64,000 nucleotides of DNA from Chryseobacterium indologenes. GTDB lineage: Bacteria > Bacteroidota > Bacteroidia > Flavobacteriales > Weeksellaceae. The position numbers were made by a program, and so were the translations under genes. Under the pieces are notes generated by a model, which was given only the letters and a program-made list of their open reading frames with translations, was not told the origin of the DNA and ran no database searches. Below, piece by piece: positions 1-7,351 of this stretch. Location of the stretch: contig DJTE01000018.1 of the NCBI GenBank assembly GCA_002439165.1, positions 62,001 through 126,000 of the forward strand, given 5' to 3'. How positions within the stretch are numbered: position 1 is the stretch's first letter; the number at the start of each line of letters is the position of its first letter.

Positions 1-1
1 C

Positions 2-139
2 GGTAAAAAAGATGAGCCTACAACTGTTCAGGTAGGTGACAAAGTTCTTTATGGAAAATATTCAGGTTCTGAATTAAAGCTGGACGGCAAAGATTATTTA
101 ATCGTAAGAGAATCTGACTTATTGGGAATCATCGGGTAA
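2..139 (+). CDS. groES: Co-chaperonin GroES, C-terminal part (5' end outside window)
   Basis: The reading frame is open from the window edge and ends at TAA 137-139. It encodes the last 45 residues of GroES: the VQVGDKVLYGKYSG strand, the KLDGKDYLIVRESDLLGII ending and the usual GroES spacing between them. GroES is the heptameric lid of the GroEL chaperonin in the cytoplasm. groEL follows 340 bases downstream on the same strand, so the pair is the normal groESL order, but the gap is unusually long because it holds a gene remnant. Only the N-terminal half, with the mobile loop, is missing. Confidence 0.95.
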   Translation, partial: GKKDEPTTVQVGDKVLYGKYSGSELKLDGKDYLIVRESDLLGIIG

Positions 140-193
140 GCTTCCCGCTACCGGCTTCCGGCAAATGGCTTTTTTCTACATAGAAATTAATTG

Positions 194-411
194 ATGAGAG
201 ATTTTAAAAAATTTGAAGTCTGGCAATTGATAAAGAAATTCCCAGTTTCATCAATATTGCCCTGGGATCGTCCAATGAAGCCGAAAACCAATTAATTCTT
301 GCGAAAGATTTGGGATACCTTCATGAAAGTGATTATCAAAATTTTCTGGAAGAGTTAGCCCTACTAAAAAAGAAGCCTGTAACCCTGTGGAACAGGCTCA
401 ACGGAAATTAA
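194..411 (+). pseudogene. Decayed four-helix-bundle (S23-type) protein gene between groES and groEL
   Basis: ATG 194 opens MRDFKKFEVWQL, the usual start of the four-helix-bundle 'S23' family, whose members lie in 23S rRNA intervening sequences or stand alone. That frame then stops early. From about position 236 another frame reads EIPSFINIALGSSNEAENQL and then LILAKDLGYL, which is the family's C-terminal half, ending at TAA 409-411. The central part (about 50 residues in an intact protein of about 120) is missing and the two ends are out of frame. This is seen directly in the sequence; the family assignment is from memory of its motifs. It has no expected function and may only be a spacer in the groESL transcript. 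Confidence 0.7.
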
Positions 412-479
412 AAAAATAAAATCAAACTGCGAATTGCTGAAGCCAAAAGCCGAAAGCAAGTCGCCAAAAGCTAAACAAC

Positions 480-2105
480 ATGGCAAAAGAAATAAAATTC
501 GATATTGAATCAAGAGACGCTTTAAAAAGAGGTGTAGATGCATTGGCTAATGCAGTAAAAGTAACTTTAGGTCCTAAAGGAAGAAACGTAGTGATCGAAA
601 AATCTTTCGGTGCTCCGCACGTAACGAAGGATGGTGTTTCCGTAGCAAAAGAAATCGAACTTGAAGATAAAGTAGAAAACATGGGAGCCCAGATGGTAAA
701 AGAAGTAGCTTCCAAAACCAATGATATTGCAGGTGACGGTACTACTACCGCTACGGTTCTTGCCCAGGCTATCGTAAGAGAAGGTCTTAAGAACGTAGCT
801 GCCGGAGCTAACCCGATGGATCTTAAAAGAGGAATCGATAAAGCAGTAACTGCTGTTGTTGAAAACCTTAAATCACAGTCTCAGGCCGTAGGAGATTCTA
901 CCGATAAAATCAAGCAGGTGGCTTCTGTTTCTGCCAACAATGACGAAACCATCGGTTCTCTGATCGCTGAAGCTTTCGGAAAAGTAGGTAAAGAAGGAGT
1001 AATCACCGTAGAAGAAGCTAAAGGTATCGATACAACAGTAGATGTTGTAGAAGGTATGCAGTTTGACAGAGGATACCAGTCTCCTTACTTCGTGACTAAC
1101 CCTGAAAAAATGTTAGCTGAACTTGAAAACCCATATATCCTTTTGGTTGAGAAGAAAATCTCTTCTATGAAGGAACTGCTTCCTGTTCTTGAGCCAATTG
1201 CACAAGGCGGTAAGTCTTTATTAATCATCTCTGAAGAAGTTGAAGGTGAAGCTTTAGCTACTTTGGTCGTAAACAAATTAAGAGGTTCTCTTAAAATTGC
1301 TGCCGTAAAAGCTCCGGGATTCGGAGACAGAAGAAAAGCGATGCTTGAAGATATCGCGATCCTTACAGGTGGTCAGGTAATCTCTGAAGAGCAAGGATTC
1401 ACCATGGAGAACATTACTCTGGATATGCTGGGTACTGCTGAGAAAGTAACGATTGACAAAGACAACACAACGGTTGTAAACGGTGGTGGTGACGAAGCTA
1501 AAATCAAAGGAAGAGTAGCTCAGATCAAAGCTCAGATGGAAACAACAACTTCTGACTACGACAGAGAGAAACTTCAGGAAAGATTAGCTAAGTTAGCCGG
1601 TGGTGTTGCTGTACTTTACGTAGGTGCTGCTTCTGAAGTGGAAATGAAAGAGAAAAAAGACAGAGTGGATGATGCCCTACACGCTACAAGAGCAGCAGTT
1701 GAAGAAGGTATCGTTGCCGGAGGTGGTGTTGCTTTGGTAAGAGCCATCCAGTCTTTAGACAGCCTTTCAGGTGCTAATGCAGACGAAACAACAGGTATCA
1801 AAATCGTTAAAAGAGCGATTGAAGAGCCATTAAGACAAATCGTTGCCAACGCTGGTGGTGAAGGTTCCGTAATCGTTGCTAAAGTAGCTGAAGGACAAGG
1901 TGACTTCGGATACAACGCAAAAACTGACGAGTATGTGAACATGCTTGAAGCAGGAATCATTGACCCAACTAAAGTAACAAGAGTTGCCCTTGAAAACGCA
2001 GCTTCTGTATCTGGTATGCTTCTTACCACTGAATGTGTTATCACTGAAGTGAAGAGCGCTGAACCAGCTATGCCAATGGGTGGTGGAATGCCGGGAATGA
2101 TGTAA
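480..2105 (+). CDS. groEL: Chaperonin GroEL (60 kDa)
   Basis: This full-length 541-residue GroEL is the ATP-driven, ring-forming folding chaperone of the cytoplasm. The start is well fixed by the MAKEIKFD opening. The nucleotide-binding GDGTTTA motif lies at residues 85-91, and the apical-domain and equatorial motifs (PGFGDRRKAML, EEGIVAGGGVAL, EEPLRQIVANAG) are intact. The C-terminus is the short PMGGGMPGMM tail. It follows groES and a gene remnant and ends in a clear hairpin terminator. The sequence is typical of flavobacteria and is the best anchor for the host lineage. Codon use is more GC-rich and regular than in the accessory genes that follow. Confidence 0.99.
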   Translation: MAKEIKFDIESRDALKRGVDALANAVKVTLGPKGRNVVIEKSFGAPHVTKDGVSVAKEIELEDKVENMGAQMVKEVASKTNDIAGDGTTTATVLAQAIVREGLKNVAAGANPMDLKRGIDKAVTAVVENLKSQSQAVGDSTDKIKQVASVSANNDETIGSLIAEAFGKVGKEGVITVEEAKGIDTTVDVVEGMQFDRGYQSPYFVTNPEKMLAELENPYILLVEKKISSMKELLPVLEPIAQGGKSLLIISEEVEGEALATLVVNKLRGSLKIAAVKAPGFGDRRKAMLEDIAILTGGQVISEEQGFTMENITLDMLGTAEKVTIDKDNTTVVNGGGDEAKIKGRVAQIKAQMETTTSDYDREKLQERLAKLAGGVAVLYVGAASEVEMKEKKDRVDDALHATRAAVEEGIVAGGGVALVRAIQSLDSLSGANADETTGIKIVKRAIEEPLRQIVANAGGEGSVIVAKVAEGQGDFGYNAKTDEYVNMLEAGIIDPTKVTRVALENAASVSGMLLTTECVITEVKSAEPAMPMGGGMPGMM

Positions 2106-2135
2106 CAGCGTGTCGTTGAGACAATTTAATATATA

Positions 2136-2168
2136 AACCGTTCTGCTTTTGTGGGGCGGTTTTTTGTT
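2136..2168 (+). terminator. Rho-independent terminator of groEL
   Basis: An inverted repeat pairs AACCGTTC (2136-2143) with GGGCGGTT (2154-2161), with two G-U pairs, and is followed by a run of T. It lies 30 bases after the groEL stop and separates the chaperone operon from the accessory island. Confidence 0.8.
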
Positions 2169-2365
2169 TGAATTATGGTTTTCCGTAAATAGAAGTTCTA
2201 ATAAGGTTTTAATTTAGCGAAAATTAGTATTATTAAATAGTCTAAAATAACAAATCTCCATACAAAATCTTTTTATTACTAAAAACAATAGTATATACTA
2301 ACAATTATTTATCATATAAATATGTAGATTTGGACGATAATCATGACTCTATTAACTTTTATTAT

Positions 2366-3409
2366 ATGAATGAAAAATATTTTGAATATCTTGAAAATCA
2401 AAGATTAGAAAATAAAAATATCAATGATGAATACAATAAAACTAAATTATTATTAGAGAAACTTGCTAAACAAAGAAGAATTAGAAGCAAATTACTAGGT
2501 TTATCAAGTATTTTGATAGTACTCTTTGGCTTATTATTAATGATAAGCTATTTCTTTAAAAAAGAAGTATTTTTTAAAGAAATAGACTCAAGTACATTAA
2601 GTATTTTAGTTTTATCTACTATTGCATTAACTGCTACTTTATTGATGAGGTATTTACGAACTGATAATGAAGACAATAACTCAGAAAAGTATTTTAAGGA
2701 TATTTATCTAAATGAATTATCAGAATTAAAATACAATATTGAAATATTAAAAAATAAATCAGGAAAAAATCATGATACTGAAAAAAATATAAGTAATATT
2801 ATAGATGAATTTATAGCAAATAAATTTACTGACAGCTATATTCAAAACAGGATTGATTCAAATTATAAAGATGAAGCAATAAAAAACAATAAAGTTTCCA
2901 GCTTAATAAATTACATTGAGAATAAAGCAAATAGACTTGATGATGAAATATTAAGGTTAAGGAAAAGTGCTAATTTAAATTTAGTAATCGGCTCACTGTC
3001 AACGCTTATAGCTATTTTCTGTTTGCTATATGAAGTTTTTTATAATGAAATAGATTTTAAGGATAATATTGATATTTTATCACACTACATTCCTAGAATT
3101 TCTCTTGTCTTATTTATCGAAATTTTTGCATTTTTCTTTCTTAAGTTATATAAATCAAATTTATTTGAAATCAAATACTTTAACAATGAAAAAACAAATA
3201 TTGAGTTTAAGATTTTTTCATTAAAAACAGCCATCTTGTACGAGGATAAAGAAATGATAAATGCATGTATTTCTAATTTTATAAAAATTGAAAGAAACTT
3301 TGTAATAAAAAAAGATGAATCAACAATTGATCTAGAGAAACATAAATATGATAATCTTAGTAATAATGACCTCAAAGAACTTATACTTGGAATTTTTAAA
3401 AATAAATAA
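2366..3409 (+). CDS. Unknown membrane protein with two transmembrane hairpins and coiled coils
   Basis: I do not recognise a named family. About 347 residues from ATG 2366; a TTG at 2330 would add 12. It has a short helical N-terminus, a first pair of membrane segments (around LGLSSILIVLFGLLLMISYF and STLSILVLSTIALTATLLM), a charged, probably coiled-coil cytosolic stretch, a second pair (LVIGSLSTLIAIFCLLYEVF and ISLVLFIEIFAFFFLKLY), and a charged C-terminal tail. The two halves look like an internal duplication of hairpin plus coiled coil. Base composition is much more AT-rich than groEL, suggesting transfer. It stands alone between the groEL terminator and an AlbA/ATPase gene. A membrane sensor or pore role in defence is possible but only inferred. 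Confidence 0.75.
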   Translation: MNEKYFEYLENQRLENKNINDEYNKTKLLLEKLAKQRRIRSKLLGLSSILIVLFGLLLMISYFFKKEVFFKEIDSSTLSILVLSTIALTATLLMRYLRTDNEDNNSEKYFKDIYLNELSELKYNIEILKNKSGKNHDTEKNISNIIDEFIANKFTDSYIQNRIDSNYKDEAIKNNKVSSLINYIENKANRLDDEILRLRKSANLNLVIGSLSTLIAIFCLLYEVFYNEIDFKDNIDILSHYIPRISLVLFIEIFAFFFLKLYKSNLFEIKYFNNEKTNIEFKIFSLKTAILYEDKEMINACISNFIKIERNFVIKKDESTIDLEKHKYDNLSNNDLKELILGIFKNK

Positions 3410-3722
3410 AACCTATGCTACACAGGTCTCTCGAATTTTCACTCGGAATCCCCCCGAAGTGTCCTGACTTCAGTGAGCAGTTAACCTCAACTACTCCATA
3501 TAAATCGAAACCTTTCTATTTTTATAGGATGGTTTATATATTATATTACGGCAATTTTGAGATTTATGATCTTTCTCGCTTTCAATTCCACTCTGAGTAC
3601 AAAAATATTAGGTTTTATTTTTTTCATCAAGATACTTACGTATATTTGAGTGTTAACACCTTTCTAATCTATTATAATGATTAGATTTAGCATTATTAGT
3701 AATTCCATCCAATAGAACTAGA
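3410..3722. other. Gene-free stretch with a degenerate REP-like hairpin
   Basis: No convincing gene is present. A weak 89-codon frame crosses a degenerate copy of the dispersed hairpin repeat at about 3450-3476 (GAAGT and ACTTC around a GTCCTG loop), and its predicted protein has no recognisable feature. The rest is AT-rich and probably carries the promoter of the next gene. Confidence 0.4.
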
Positions 3723-5102
3723 ATGATAGAAACAAAAGAAATAAACGAAAAACAAAGAGATTATATTTTAAATATTGAAGAAGACCATTTCAGAGACTTA
3801 AAGTCAATAGATATCAGGCCTGGAAAACTTACAAAAACAATTTCCGCTTTCGCAAATACAGTTGGCGGAGAAATTTATATTGGTGTTGACGAAATAGAAA
3901 TTTCTGGTGCTAAAATTCGTCAATGGAGAGGTTTTGAAGATGTGGAAGCCGCTAATGGTCACATTCAAATATTTGAAGAACTTTTTCCACTTGGAACCGA
4001 TTTTACTTATACGTTTTTATCTACCCCTGATCACATTGGAATAGTTTTACAAGTTGGAATTCTCAAAACCAAACAAATTGTCAAAGCTTCTGACGGAGTA
4101 CCCTATATCAGACGTGGTGCACAAAGCTTACCTGTCGAAACGGCTGAGAAACTGACCAGATTACAACTAGACAAAGGTGTATCTTCCTTTGAAGATAATA
4201 CACTAGATGTCCCGCTTGATTTTGTTTCAGATTCACTTACCATCTACAAGTTTATGATTGAAGTGATTCCAACCACTGAGCCAATACCTTGGTTAAAAAA
4301 ACAATTATTAATTAAAAGTAATCATCCAACTGTCGCATCTATTATTCTATTTGCTGATAATCCACAAGCTGCTCTTCCAAAACAAAGTGGAATTAAAATT
4401 TATAGATACATGACAAAAGAATCTGTTGGAACTCGAGAAACACTTGCATTTACACCTGTTTCAGTGGAAGGTTGCGCTTATGAACAAATTTACGAGGCCG
4501 TTGACAAAGTGACAGAAATTATTCAAACAATTAAAATTTTTACAGAAGCAGGTGAAACAACAATTCATTATCCAAATGAAACATTGCATGAAATTATTAC
4601 AAATGCGGTTCTACATAGGGATTATAGTCTTGCCTCTGATATACATATAAGAATATTCGACAATCGAATTGAAGTTGAAAGTCCTGGTAGATTACCAGGA
4701 CATGTCACAACAGGAAATATACTAAAAGAGCAATTTGCAAGGAATGGAAGTATAGTAAGACTAATTAATAAATTTCCAAATCCACCTAACAAAGATGTTG
4801 GTGAAGGATTAAATACAGCTTTTGATGCTATGAAAAAACTTAAGTTAAGAGAACCATTAATAGTCGAAAAAGAAAATTCAGTTCAAGTATTGATTAGGCA
4901 TGAATCATTAGCATCTCCAGAAGAGGTTATTATGAAATATTTAGAATCTAACCCATCAATAAATAACAGAACAGCAAGGGAACTTTCCAATGTTGGCTCA
5001 GAAAATAGTATGAAACAAATTTTCTACAGCCTACGAGACAAAGGATTTCTTGAACAAACACCTGGAACACAAGGTCGAGGAACAACATGGAGAAAAAAAT
5101 AA
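3723..5102 (+). CDS. AlbA_2 (Schlafen-type) DNA-binding / HATPase_c_4 ATP-binding protein
   Basis: 459 residues with the COG2865 architecture. An N-terminal AlbA_2 domain has the signature FANTVGGEIYIGVDE at residues 43-57. A GHKL-type ATPase region follows in the second half, with the N-box ETLHEIITNAVLHRDYS and a FDNRIEVESPGRLPG segment. The C-terminus looks like a winged helix (RTARELSNVGSENSMKQIFY). Family members are predicted transcription regulators or nucleic-acid-acting ATPases and are frequent on mobile and defence islands. The composition is AT-rich like the preceding gene. It ends at a perfect 19-bp hairpin terminator that also serves the convergent XRE gene. Its molecular target is unknown. 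Confidence 0.88.
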   Translation: MIETKEINEKQRDYILNIEEDHFRDLKSIDIRPGKLTKTISAFANTVGGEIYIGVDEIEISGAKIRQWRGFEDVEAANGHIQIFEELFPLGTDFTYTFLSTPDHIGIVLQVGILKTKQIVKASDGVPYIRRGAQSLPVETAEKLTRLQLDKGVSSFEDNTLDVPLDFVSDSLTIYKFMIEVIPTTEPIPWLKKQLLIKSNHPTVASIILFADNPQAALPKQSGIKIYRYMTKESVGTRETLAFTPVSVEGCAYEQIYEAVDKVTEIIQTIKIFTEAGETTIHYPNETLHEIITNAVLHRDYSLASDIHIRIFDNRIEVESPGRLPGHVTTGNILKEQFARNGSIVRLINKFPNPPNKDVGEGLNTAFDAMKKLKLREPLIVEKENSVQVLIRHESLASPEEVIMKYLESNPSINNRTARELSNVGSENSMKQIFYSLRDKGFLEQTPGTQGRGTTWRKK

Positions 5103-5110
5103 ATCTATTT

Positions 5111-5156
5111 AAAATAATCTCCGAAGTCTTCATTCAGACTTCGGAGATTATTTTTT
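5111..5156. terminator. Strong bidirectional terminator between convergent genes
   Basis: A perfect inverted repeat of 19-bp arms (5111-5129 and 5136-5154) with loop TCATTC, flanked by A and T runs, lies between the AlbA/ATPase gene and the convergent XRE gene. The stem contains CCGAAGTC and its complement, the same core as one arm of the dispersed REP-like repeat. Confidence 0.9.
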
Positions 5157-5380
5157 CATTCTATTTTAAAATCAAACAATTCCTTAGGGTGAACTTCCAA
5201 ACCTTTAGCTAGTTCCTGTATTGTTGAAATTCTTAAATCAACCTCCCCTTTTTCAATTTTGCTGATATTACTATGGTCTACATCACATTTTTGAGCTAAC
5301 TCACGATAGCTTAAACCCAGCTTCTTTCTAAATTTTTCAACTCTTTTTCCAAAAGCGATTCGAAATTCAATTTTATCCAT
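5156..5380 (-). CDS. Small XRE-family helix-turn-helix regulator
   Basis: 74 residues from the ATG at 5380-5378. An upstream ATG would add 24 residues (MNCRLIQLHFF and onward) outside the domain, so the shorter start is preferred. The protein is essentially one HTH_3 domain: FGKRVEKFRKKLGLSYRELA, QKCDVDHSNISKIEKGEVD, then STIQELAKGLEVHPKELF. The form matches phage-repressor-like or toxin-antitoxin-type regulators that bind DNA as dimers. Two palindromes sharing TGTAG/CTACA lie just upstream and are good candidate operators, one of them at a plus-strand promoter, so it probably controls itself and the divergent transcript at 5470-6417. Confidence 0.9.
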   Translation of the reverse strand: MDKIEFRIAFGKRVEKFRKKLGLSYRELAQKCDVDHSNISKIEKGEVDLRISTIQELAKGLEVHPKELFDFKIE

Positions 5381-5426
5381 TGCAATACCATTATCAGAGC
5401 AATTTGGAAAGTTTACAATAAAAAAA

Positions 5427-5495
5427 TGTAGTTGAATTAACCTACAATTCAAAAATTATATTATATTTGTACAATAAGCTACAATAAATGTAGCT
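5427..5495. promoter_or_regulatory. Divergent regulatory region with two operator-like palindromes and a -7 box
   Basis: TGTAG (5427-5431) and CTACA (5442-5446) form one inverted repeat. AGCTACA (5477-5483) and TGTAGCT (5489-5495) form a second with perfect 7-bp arms. TATATTTG at 5462-5469 matches the Bacteroidota -7 consensus TAnnTTTG, so the second palindrome would sit at the transcription start of a plus-strand RNA. No well-spaced -33 TTG was found. The arrangement suggests autoregulation by the adjacent XRE protein; this is inference. Confidence 0.5.
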
Positions 5496-5562
5496 TTGCG
5501 ATACTTCAAAGAATAATAGAAGCTATTGCTTAGAATCTCGAACAGAAAACTGGTAATTTTTA

Positions 5563-5666
5563 GCATACGAGACGATAAGCAGAAAGCTCACGACCTAGGC
5601 GTGGGCTCTCTTATCTGTATGCATGGTATACCAGTACCTCTGTTCGGATATTGTAGAGTCTCATGC
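5563..5666 (+). ncRNA. Candidate structured leader RNA
   Basis: Nested complementary segments predict a branched RNA. A closing stem pairs GCAT (5563-5566) with ATGC (5663-5666) and GAGAC (5569-5573) with GTCTC (5658-5662). Inside it, GATAAG (5574-5579) pairs with CTTATC (5610-5615) and AGCTCACG (5585-5592) with CGTGGGCT (5600-5607) around a 7-base loop. A third small hairpin (GGTA 5625-5628 with TACC 5635-5638) fits the remaining arm. It lies between a TATATTTG promoter and an unknown gene at 5893. A 97-codon frame across it (5526-5819) has no protein-like features. I do not recognise the RNA family; it could be a cis leader or a free RNA. Confidence 0.5.
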
Positions 5667-5892
5667 CGTTTTTATTTTCATGCTGTTCTGTTTTTCTGCG
5701 ATCATCTTTTTCTAAGCCTGCTTTACCACATAAAGTATCATGACACGGTACAATGGGGTGTACAATCCATTGCGGCTTTAGGGCTTTTAGAAAAACACAA
5801 ATTCTATCCTATTCATTAGGCTTTTATGGGCATAAAGTCATACGTAGGTCCATTACGGCCGGTAAAATCGTGCACTAAAAAAATACACACTC

Positions 5893-6417
5893 ATGAAAAA
5901 AAACAGAACAGACTTTACATCCCGGCTTGGGAAAGGCCGGAAGAAACATTGCGGCTTACAGCAGATGGATACATTTTTTCAGCTCAATGACCTGGCGGCA
6001 TCCAAAGAGCTGCTAAACAATATTATGCATTATGCTGTTAAAAGAAACAGCCGGATAAAAGAAGATCCGTCCGTTGTTTATCACTTTCACCAGGCGATGC
6101 GGCAATTCATCCGTGCAGGCTACTTCATCATGCTGAAGGAAAAGAAGTGGGCCGTCAAGCCCCAGTTGGAAGAGATCTCTCCGTTGATTCTGGGCTTACT
6201 TTCTGAGAAAGAATACAAAAATCCTCTGCTGGTCTTTAAAAAAGCATTCATAGAATACAGCATCAGGGAATTCGATTATTTTATTTCCGGAATGGTCTAT
6301 TTCTCACTGGGCATCTATGACCATCTCCCGGAAAGGAATATGATAAGCCCGTATATACATCTCACCAAAATGCTGGATGCGGCGTATCTTATTATTGAAA
6401 GGAGAAGGAAAGAATAA
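5893..6417 (+). CDS. Unknown all-helical cytosolic protein, 174 residues
   Basis: I do not recognise the family. The protein opens with a basic, disordered-looking stretch (MKKNRTDFTSRLGKGRKKH), followed by what looks like an all-alpha domain with aromatic-rich helices (AMRQFIRAGYFIMLKEKKW, IREFDYFISGMVYFSLGIYD) and ends IERRRKE. There is no signal peptide or membrane segment. It follows the structured RNA candidate and the XRE operators, with about 230 bases between the RNA and the start codon, so it may be the main product controlled by that regulator. The basic ends would suit nucleic-acid binding, but that is inference. Its GC content is higher than that of the 2.3-5.1 kb genes. Confidence 0.75.
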   Translation: MKKNRTDFTSRLGKGRKKHCGLQQMDTFFQLNDLAASKELLNNIMHYAVKRNSRIKEDPSVVYHFHQAMRQFIRAGYFIMLKEKKWAVKPQLEEISPLILGLLSEKEYKNPLLVFKKAFIEYSIREFDYFISGMVYFSLGIYDHLPERNMISPYIHLTKMLDAAYLIIERRRKE

Positions 6418-6509
6418 AAAATTTCCTGCTACATACAGCCTATCAACATTGTTCCAATACAATAAATTATTTAAAATCTCATATTTTGGGTAATAAAGTA
6501 CCCCCTGCT

Positions 6510-6590
6510 CCGCAAAGTCTCCCGACTTTGCGGAAATAAAATAAATCATCCGAAGTCAGGAGACTTCGGATAGCCGGGACTTCGGATAGC
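6510..6590. repeat. REP/BIME-like element, best-preserved copy (A)
   Basis: The first hairpin has 10-bp arms CCGCAAAGTC (6510-6519) and GACTTTGCGG (6524-6533) around TCCC. The second has 10-bp arms ATCCGAAGTC (6548-6557) and GACTTCGGAT (6562-6571) around AGGA. The cores are reverse complements of each other, so the unit is an inverted pair joined by an A/T-rich spacer. A further half copy, GGGACTTCGGATAGC, follows at 6576-6590. Confidence 0.8.
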
Positions 6591-6790
6591 TGGGGCCTGT
6601 TCAGTTATTAAAAAACAAGCCTGATGATAAAATCTGTCTGTCAGAAAATTTACGGACAATAAATTTCTTTTAGTTATACGTATTGATTAAAGTTCCATGA
6701 TAACAACATCTTCATCAATATAATTATCAGGTCGCTCCTACGGAGCTTCCCTCAGATTTTAAAAGCTCCGATTCGCAAATAACAACACAC

Positions 6791-6825
6791 CGCTCCAGCC
6801 ACTTCATGAAGGAGTTGGAGTCCGC
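6791..6825. repeat. Palindromic short repeat, copy 1
   Basis: This 35-base unit starts CGCTCCAGCCACTTCAT and contains the palindrome CTTCATGAAG inside CTCCA/TGGAG arms. It recurs at 6916-6950 with four or so changes, and partly at about 6966-6984 (CCACTTCATAAAG). Confidence 0.6.
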
Positions 6826-6826
6826 T

Positions 6827-6850
6827 GCGCAAAATATCCTGACTTTGTGC
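6827..6850. repeat. Degenerate REP-like hairpin (B)
   Basis: GCGCAAA and TTTGTGC arms flank ATATCCTGAC. This is a worn copy of the first hairpin of the dispersed element, with the TCCTGACTTTG core retained. Confidence 0.5.
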
Positions 6851-6915
6851 AAAAAACAATAAATAATATAAATTACATTTCGGGCAATAAACTCCCTCCA
6901 ACCTGTATTACAACC

Positions 6916-6950
6916 CGCTCCAGCCACTTCATAAAGGAGCCGGAACCGCT
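6916..6950. repeat. Palindromic short repeat, copy 2
   Basis: This is the second copy of the unit at 6791-6825, starting CGCTCCAGCCACTTCATAAA, 125 bases downstream in the same orientation. Confidence 0.6.
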
Positions 6951-7290
6951 TCCCAACCGCCGATAACCACTTCATAAAGCCCCTTTACCTCTTCCTATAA
7001 GCCCATGAAGACTCCTGGGTAAGTGGTGGTTCCCGCTTCGGAACGGCCTGGAGCCCGTTAATCAATTGGGTATCCCCCCTTATACACCCCCTTATACCCC
7101 CTTACCTAAGGGGGTAACCGTATCTGATGATAAAATGCAGAACGTAAAGGCAAAAGCAATCCTGAAATTTTGAAATTCATAACTCTCCCAGCGGCTCCAT
7201 GCATAAAATATCCATTTCACCCACTCTAAAACTACCGTCCTGCCTATATAAAATATACCTCTTTCATTTTTTATCCCTCCAACTTTCTCC

Positions 7291-7298
7291 TATATTTG
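7291..7298 (+). promoter_or_regulatory. Bacteroidota -7 promoter box of the SMI1/KNR4 gene
   Basis: TATATTTG matches TAnnTTTG and lies 53 bases before the start codon at 7352. The upstream TTTTTTATCC and CCAACTTT blocks recur at 18408-18431 before another TATATTTG, so the two promoters share ancestry or a regulator. Confidence 0.55.
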
Positions 7299-7351
7299 TC
7301 AGTATAATGATAGAATCAATATTGATGACATCATAAAACCAAACAAAAAAT

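Larger units (their letters stand above)
6418..7351. other. Long gene-free, repeat-rich stretch
   Basis: No supportable gene in 934 bases. Two minus-strand frames (up to 82 codons) have low-complexity, unrecognisable products. The stretch holds a full REP-like inverted hairpin pair (6510-6590), a degenerate half copy (6827-6850), a short palindromic repeat present twice (6791-6825, 6916-6950) with a partial third copy near 6966, a GCTCC/GGAGC hairpin near 6734, a C-rich TACCCCCTTA direct repeat near 7074-7110, and a TATATTTG promoter at its end. It looks like a decayed insertion zone. Confidence 0.6.

Noticed and set aside
422..721. 99-codon minus-strand frame over the start of groEL
   Set aside because: It lies opposite the highly conserved GroEL N-terminus; its product is low-complexity and antisense to a real gene.
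1616..2044. 142-codon minus-strand frame inside groEL
   Set aside because: Antisense to conserved GroEL coding sequence, explained by codon bias.
3415..3684. 89-codon plus-strand frame
   Set aside because: It runs through a degenerate REP-like hairpin and has no protein-like pattern or neighbour support.
5526..5819. 97-codon frame with TTG start across the structured segment
   Set aside because: The region is better explained by nested RNA stems; the product is unlike a protein and the start is weak.
6727..6975. 82-codon minus-strand frame
   Set aside because: It is made largely of palindromic repeats.
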